NCBI GenBank assembly: GCA_045538195.1
Contig: JAZSRA010000055.1
Location: 6,245-70,244 of the forward strand
Length of the DNA stretch: 64,000 nt
Direction of reading: 5' to 3'
DNA from: SVTX01 sp045538195
GTDB lineage: Bacteria > Bacillota > Clostridia > Oscillospirales > CAG-272
Shown: one piece after another, positions 60,769 to 64,000 of the stretch
How positions within the stretch are numbered: position 1 is the stretch's first letter
Layout of the letters: each line of letters begins with the position of its first letter
Made by a program: the position numbers and the translations under genes
The notes under the pieces: model-generated
Told to the model about the DNA's origin: nothing
The model's database searches: none
The model's input: the letters and a program-made list of their open reading frames with translations, nothing else

Positions 60769-60894
60769 GTGAAATAATAATAAAATGTAGAAAACGACAA
60801 AAATTGGGCCATTTGAACAAAAACTAAGACTTGAATTTGGCGATTTGACGAACGAAAAAGTGTGCTTTTCTCAAGCAAAATGCTTTTGAAATAC

Positions 60895-60919
60895 AAAAAA
60901 ACCGCCGAAGCGGTTTTTT
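60895..60919 (-). terminator. Terminator of 51-aa gene
   Basis: AAAAAAACCGC-CGAA-GCGGTTTTTT: perfect stem with a tetraloop, downstream of the small ORF. Confidence 0.85.
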
Positions 60920-60936
60920 GTATAAACAACGTTTTG

Positions 60937-61092
60937 TTAAGTTTCTTCGGGGACTTCAGCACCAATATCCCCACCGCCCCAGTTTGCGTCTCCGTTTTCG
61001 TCTCCGCTGTAGTTGTAAGGGTCGTTTGCCTTTATATCGTTCTCGGTAAGAGCGATATAAAAAATGGGCATCTCGTAAGTAAGCTTTTTCAT
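60937..61092 (-). CDS. 51-residue acidic protein with Gly-rich C terminus
   Basis: The ATG at 61092 has AAGGAGAA nine nt upstream, a full sigma-A promoter at 61187-61215 and a terminator right after the stop, so this is a real single-gene unit. The product starts MKKLTYEMPIFYIALTEND and ends DANWGGGDIGAEVPEET; the middle is acidic. It has no cysteine and no transmembrane segment. A leader-like N terminus and small-residue-rich C terminus recall peptide precursors, but no modifying enzyme is nearby. Function unknown. Confidence 0.65.
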   Translation of the reverse strand: MKKLTYEMPIFYIALTENDIKANDPYNYSGDENGDANWGGGDIGAEVPEET

Positions 61093-61186
61093 AATGCTTT
61101 TCTCCTTGAAAATACTCCGTCATACAGAATAAATATTGCGACGTTTAACATGCCATTGTCAGCATGAATATAACTTTACAACATAC

Positions 61187-61215
61187 ATCATATCACAAAC
61201 AAATTGCTTTGTCAA
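61187..61215 (-). promoter_or_regulatory. Sigma-A promoter of 51-aa gene
   Basis: On the minus strand TTGACA, 17 nt, TATGAT, with a leader of about 85 nt. Confidence 0.8.
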
Positions 61216-61426
61216 TAGCTTTTTGGAAAAATTGTTTTGTTTTTGATTCGGAAAACTGTCGCTCTTCTATAGCAAATGCGACGGTTTGAGTAGAAAACAC
61301 ACAACCAAAGATTGAAAAATAAACCAAAAATGGATAAATCGCCTCGGATTGAGAAAAAATGCAATAAATTTAGCCAAGAATTTATGCAAATATTTACTCG
61401 GGGGTTTATATTCAACTGTATGAAAA

Positions 61427-61461
61427 CGGGAGACGCCCCCAAGGAACGTCTCCCAAAAAAA
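61427..61461 (-). terminator. Terminator of low-complexity lipoprotein gene
   Basis: GGGAGACG (61428-61435) and CGTCTCCC (61447-61454) flanked by T-runs on both strands. Confidence 0.75.
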
Positions 61462-61532
61462 CAACTGAAAAATCGATAAAAATTTTTCTTTCTGACCTAT
61501 CGCAGTGTCTGATCCTTACGCCGTTTTCAGCC

Positions 61533-61976
61533 TTACTTGCCGTAGGGAACGGGAGGACGGTGTCCTCTTTCTCCCTGTGCCGCGCCCTCGCCGCCGAAAA
61601 TATCTTCAACGCCTCTCTTGACGTTGTTCATGCCGTTTTGGACGTCGTTGCCGATCCTGCCGACGATGCCGCCAGCACCCTCGGTGCCTGTTGTACCGTT
61701 AGTACCTGTACCTTCGGTGCCTGTTGTACCGTTAGTACCCGTACCCTCGGTACCTGTGGTACCTGTAGTGCCGTTAGTACCGGTTCCCGAGCTTTCGGTG
61801 TTGCTCTCCCCGGTAGTTTCCTTGTTTCCGCTTTCGGTCTCGGAAGCGGTGCTTTCGGTGATGCTGTCGGTGGAGCCGCTGCCGCTTTCGTCCTCGGTGT
61901 TTCTGCCACAGGAGGTGAATGCAGTCGCGCACAGCGCAAGAGTCAAAGCTGCTATCAAAATCTTTTTATTAAGCAT
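61533..61976 (-). CDS. Lipoprotein with Gly/Thr-rich repeats
   Basis: A 147-residue lipoprotein. The start at 61976 (MLNKKILIAALTLALCATAFTSC) has GGAG eight nt upstream and gives a proper signal peptide with lipobox FTSC; a longer frame would prepend 13 residues. Residues 25-65 are Ser/Thr/Glu-rich. Residues about 70-105 are tandem repeats of (GTNGTTGTEGT), matched by a DNA repeat at about 61680-61790. The C terminus (GIVGRIGNDVQNGMNNVKRGVEDIFGGEG) is amphipathic. Low-complexity stalks of this kind usually span the cell wall. Repeat number is likely to vary between strains. Confidence 0.8.
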   Translation of the reverse strand: MLNKKILIAALTLALCATAFTSCGRNTEDESGSGSTDSITESTASETESGNKETTGESNTESSGTGTNGTTGTTGTEGTGTNGTTGTEGTGTNGTTGTEGAGGIVGRIGNDVQNGMNNVKRGVEDIFGGEGAAQGERGHRPPVPYGK

Positions 61977-62180
61977 ACCGGAACTCCGTTTATAATAAAT
62001 TTCTCGCAGTAGCATATTTTTCGCGTTTCTTGTAAATATATTTTCACGTTGCTTGCAAATATGCCCCGCGCATAATTAGTTTTTCCGTTTTGAGACTAAA
62101 AAACCGCAGAAAAATCAGGCAAATATTCTGTAATCAAACGGTTTTCGTCAGAATAAAATGTTTGGAGGGAGGAATCAGCT

Positions 62181-63164
62181 ATGATGGCATTTTTTACCGA
62201 TATTTCAAATAAATACGGCTTCGAAGTCGAAAATTCTCATAAAAATTTACGGAATATTCTAAGATGCATTGTAAGACGTTTATTGGTATTTTGTGTTTTG
62301 GGTCTTTCCGTTATACAAGCTGTATTTCCGACTCCTTTTGCTACGGCGGCACCGACCTCTTCGCCCCCCTTGCCGGCAGAAGAGAGGTCGGTGTCGGCGG
62401 ATTACTGCTCATCTTTATCCGCGGTAGAGAAGTCGGCGTCGGCAAGACTTGTGTGCGCGGAGATCTCGGACGCAACCGTGACGCTGGAGATTTTTCTTGG
62501 CGGCGTGAGCTTGTGCGGTCTTTTGGCAGAGATTACTTATGACGCAAGCAAGGTGAGTTTTGCATCGGCGGATATTCACGCGGAGATCTCTGAGCGGGGC
62601 GGCAATCTTTCATACACTGAGGCTGACGGAAGGCTTACGTTGGCGCTGGATTGCTGTCATAACTGCTTTAGCGGGGACATGGCTGAGCTTGTTTTTGCGT
62701 TTGCCGATCCCAAAGACGCCGAAACGTCATTTTCTCTGGCGCTTTTGTCGGCATACGCGTGGGAGGGCGATGCTCTCGTTGAGCTGTCAACCTGCGAGCC
62801 GAGCGCGATCGCGGTTTCACCGAAACAGACCGCCGACAAAGACACCCCCACGTTAAACTCGGTAGAGATCTCGGTCTCGGGGGACTCGGCAGTTTTTTCG
62901 GTTTCGGGAACTGCTCCCGAACGCTCTTTTGCGGCAGGGGTTGAGTTGTGCATAGCCGATCTGTCAAGCCTCGACGTGGAAAGGGTCTGTGCCGTTGGCG
63001 TGATAAACCAAAACGGCGACAAAAGCGAGTTTGTTCGAGATGTGAATCTTCCCGCCAAGGGCAGATTTTGCGTGATCGTCAAGCCTGTATCCTATTGCAG
63101 GACGGGAGCGGTCTGTGGCAGGGAGATCATACTTTTGATCGAAAACGGATCGATTTTATATTAA
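62181..63164 (+). CDS. Secreted cohesin-like domain protein
   Basis: A 327-residue protein with a signal anchor at about 31-52 (LLVFCVLGLSVIQAVFPT), preceded by an unusually long basic N terminus. Residues about 85-205 form a cohesin-like beta-sandwich (VTLEIFLGGVSLCGLLAEITYDASKVSFASADI). The last 120 residues may form a second beta domain (VEISVSGDSAVFSVSGTAPERSF...). No dockerin or sorting motif is present. Six cysteines in the mature part are unusual for a cohesin. RBS GGAGGGAGG. It is the third cohesin-like protein in the window. Confidence 0.72.
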   Translation: MMAFFTDISNKYGFEVENSHKNLRNILRCIVRRLLVFCVLGLSVIQAVFPTPFATAAPTSSPPLPAEERSVSADYCSSLSAVEKSASARLVCAEISDATVTLEIFLGGVSLCGLLAEITYDASKVSFASADIHAEISERGGNLSYTEADGRLTLALDCCHNCFSGDMAELVFAFADPKDAETSFSLALLSAYAWEGDALVELSTCEPSAIAVSPKQTADKDTPTLNSVEISVSGDSAVFSVSGTAPERSFAAGVELCIADLSSLDVERVCAVGVINQNGDKSEFVRDVNLPAKGRFCVIVKPVSYCRTGAVCGREIILLIENGSILY

Positions 63165-63195
63165 TGAGAGTATCAAATAAATAAACCGCATAAAA

Positions 63196-63236
63196 AACAG
63201 GCTTTCCAAACCTCAAACGGTATTCGGAAAGCCTGT
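63196..63236. terminator. Bidirectional terminator
   Basis: AACAGGCTTTCC and GGAAAGCCTGT form an 11-bp stem between the convergent cohesin-like and acyl carrier protein genes. Confidence 0.85.
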
Positions 63237-63248
63237 ATTGATTTTGTC

Positions 63249-63461
63249 TTATTCCTTGTCCTTGATAGCCTGCGCCAGCTTTGCGGGGGTGTTGATCTTG
63301 GGGGTAATGTCAACTACGATTCCCGCTTCCTCAAGCTGTATCAAAAGCTCGGCGAGGTCGAGGGAGTCAAGTCCCATTTCGGTAAATTTCTGGTCGGGAT
63401 TGTAGCTCGATACGGGCCTTCCCTGATATTCTGCGATGATTTCGATGATTTTCTGTTCCAT
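63249..63461 (-). CDS. acpP: Acyl carrier protein
   Basis: A 70-residue acyl carrier protein. The phosphopantetheine serine is in MGLDSLDLAELL. The rest of the helical bundle is normal (MEQKIIEIIAEYQGRPVSSYNPDQKFTEMG). It is not beside fatty-acid synthesis genes; an acyl-ACP thioesterase at 42213 might use it. TTGGAG lies about seven nt before the ATG. A dedicated carrier for another pathway is possible because the motif is weakly diverged from AcpP. Confidence 0.88.
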   Translation of the reverse strand: MEQKIIEIIAEYQGRPVSSYNPDQKFTEMGLDSLDLAELLIQLEEAGIVVDITPKINTPAKLAQAIKDKE

Positions 63462-63573
63462 AAAAATTCTCCAATCGTATTTTTTATGTAAGTCAAACCG
63501 AAGTATTACCTAATTATTTTACCATAATTTTGATTTTTTGTCAATAAGGCGACTAAAAAATGCAATCGCGGTT

Positions 63574-63780
63574 TGGCGTGATACTCTTAACGGAGTATCA
63601 CGCCAGTTCTATTCGCCTTTGGCGAGTGATATTGCTACGCAGTGATATTCGGCTTACGCCGAGTGGTATTCGCTTCGCGAGTTTATGGGCGAATAGAATA
63701 TCACTGTGAGGCGTAGCCGAACAATATCACTGCCCGCAAGGGCAATATCACTCTTTGCGAAAGCAAAGAATATCACTTAT
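63574..63780. repeat. Hairpin-array repeat B (GTGATATT units)
   Basis: A perfect 13-bp hairpin TGGCGTGATACTC/GAGTATCACGCCA starts the array. Then the unit AGTGATATT occurs two or three times with hairpins such as CGGCTTACGCCG between, followed by an inverted half where AATATCACT occurs four times separated by GCCCGCAAGGGC and CTTTGCGAAAGCAAAG. TTCTATTCGCC and GGCGAATAGAA pair across the middle. Same architecture as array A at 30946 but with a different unit sequence. Confidence 0.85.
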
Positions 63781-63788
63781 AGACAGCA

Positions 63789-63836
63789 GAAAAAGAGAGA
63801 ACAGAATGGATTTCCATTTCGTTCTCTCTTTGTTAT
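63789..63836. terminator. Terminator-like hairpin
   Basis: AAAGAGAGAAC and GTTCTCTCTTT form an 11-bp stem, followed by GTTATTT. Confidence 0.7.
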
Positions 63837-63905
63837 TTATCGCCAGTTTCGCATTCGTTTAACAAATGCACAGGTCTTTGCCCATACCCTTATTTAATTT
63901 CTCCG

Positions 63906-63998
63906 CTAAGGACAACACCCATTGGTGTACCTACCGTAAAGCAGTTTTATATTCAACTCAAAAAGGACGAGGTTTTTCTCGTACCTCCTTGCCTGCAA
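63906..63998 (-). pseudogene. C-terminal end of an ORF running in from the right edge
   Basis: On the minus strand an open frame without start runs in from the edge and ends ...YEKNLVLFELNIKLLYGRYT and then NGCCP. It resembles the final residues of a mobile-element recombinase, from memory, but is too short to prove. It may continue outside the window. Confidence 0.3.
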
Positions 63999-64000
63999 GG

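Overview
The window looks like part of the chromosome of an anaerobic Gram-positive gut bacterium of class Clostridia, probably Oscillospirales or a close relative. This is inferred from gene content: pyruvate:ferredoxin oxidoreductase, an acyl-ACP thioesterase, MreC/MreD, lipoproteins with clean lipoboxes, strong Shine-Dalgarno sites, sigma-A promoters with 17-nt spacers, and secreted proteins with cohesin-like and dockerin-like modules. No complete prophage, insertion sequence or CRISPR array is present. Most of the window is ordinary core genome.

Layout. 0-6 kb: the 3' end of gyrB, a cluster of DnaA-box-like sites in an AT-rich gap (possible origin region), mreC-mreD, gyrA and a lipoprotein. 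6-7 kb and 15.6-16.1 kb: three copies of an unrecognised structured RNA, each with its own sigma-A promoter and an intrinsic terminator, each followed by a Shine-Dalgarno site and a tiny ORF. Two of these ORFs encode near-identical six-cysteine peptides. 7-10 kb: a cca operon on the minus strand. 10-15.5 kb: a five-gene operon (PHP phosphoesterase, fumarase, malic enzyme, MATE exporter, CBM9-like protein). 16-28 kb: nifJ, an M18 aminopeptidase with a TauE-type permease, a secreted trypsin-like lipoprotein, a GMP synthase that lacks its amidotransferase domain, and a CofE-like ligase. 28-31 kb: a histidinol-phosphatase, a second MATE exporter, a hairpin-array repeat and tRNA-Trp. 31-37 kb: a two-gene operon for a 1201-aa cysteine-rich repeat protein ending in a dockerin-like module and a membrane-anchored protein starting with a cohesin-like domain. 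37-44 kb: transporters (SLC13-like, EutH), a SASA esterase, an XRE repressor with three operators beside a DUF6809-like protein, a thioesterase and an aldolase.

44-51 kb: a MazF-like RNase with no recognisable antitoxin, then an operon of two paralogous membrane sulfatase-fold enzymes and a fusion of a YidC/Oxa1 insertase domain to a CDP-glycerol glycerophosphotransferase domain, followed by a small membrane protein with its own promoter. I read this as an envelope phosphopolymer locus of unusual design. 51-54 kb: serC and serA for serine synthesis, then a 230-bp MITE-like element. 54-64 kb: a 2032-aa secreted multidomain protein, a 51-aa ORF, a low-complexity lipoprotein, another cohesin-like protein, acyl carrier protein, and a second hairpin array of a different family.

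The two strongest candidates for something undescribed are the RNA plus six-cysteine-peptide element and the YidC-glycerophosphotransferase operon. In the RNA element, three copies support the same covarying stems and an 11-14 bp long-range pairing between the apical loop and the pre-terminator linker.
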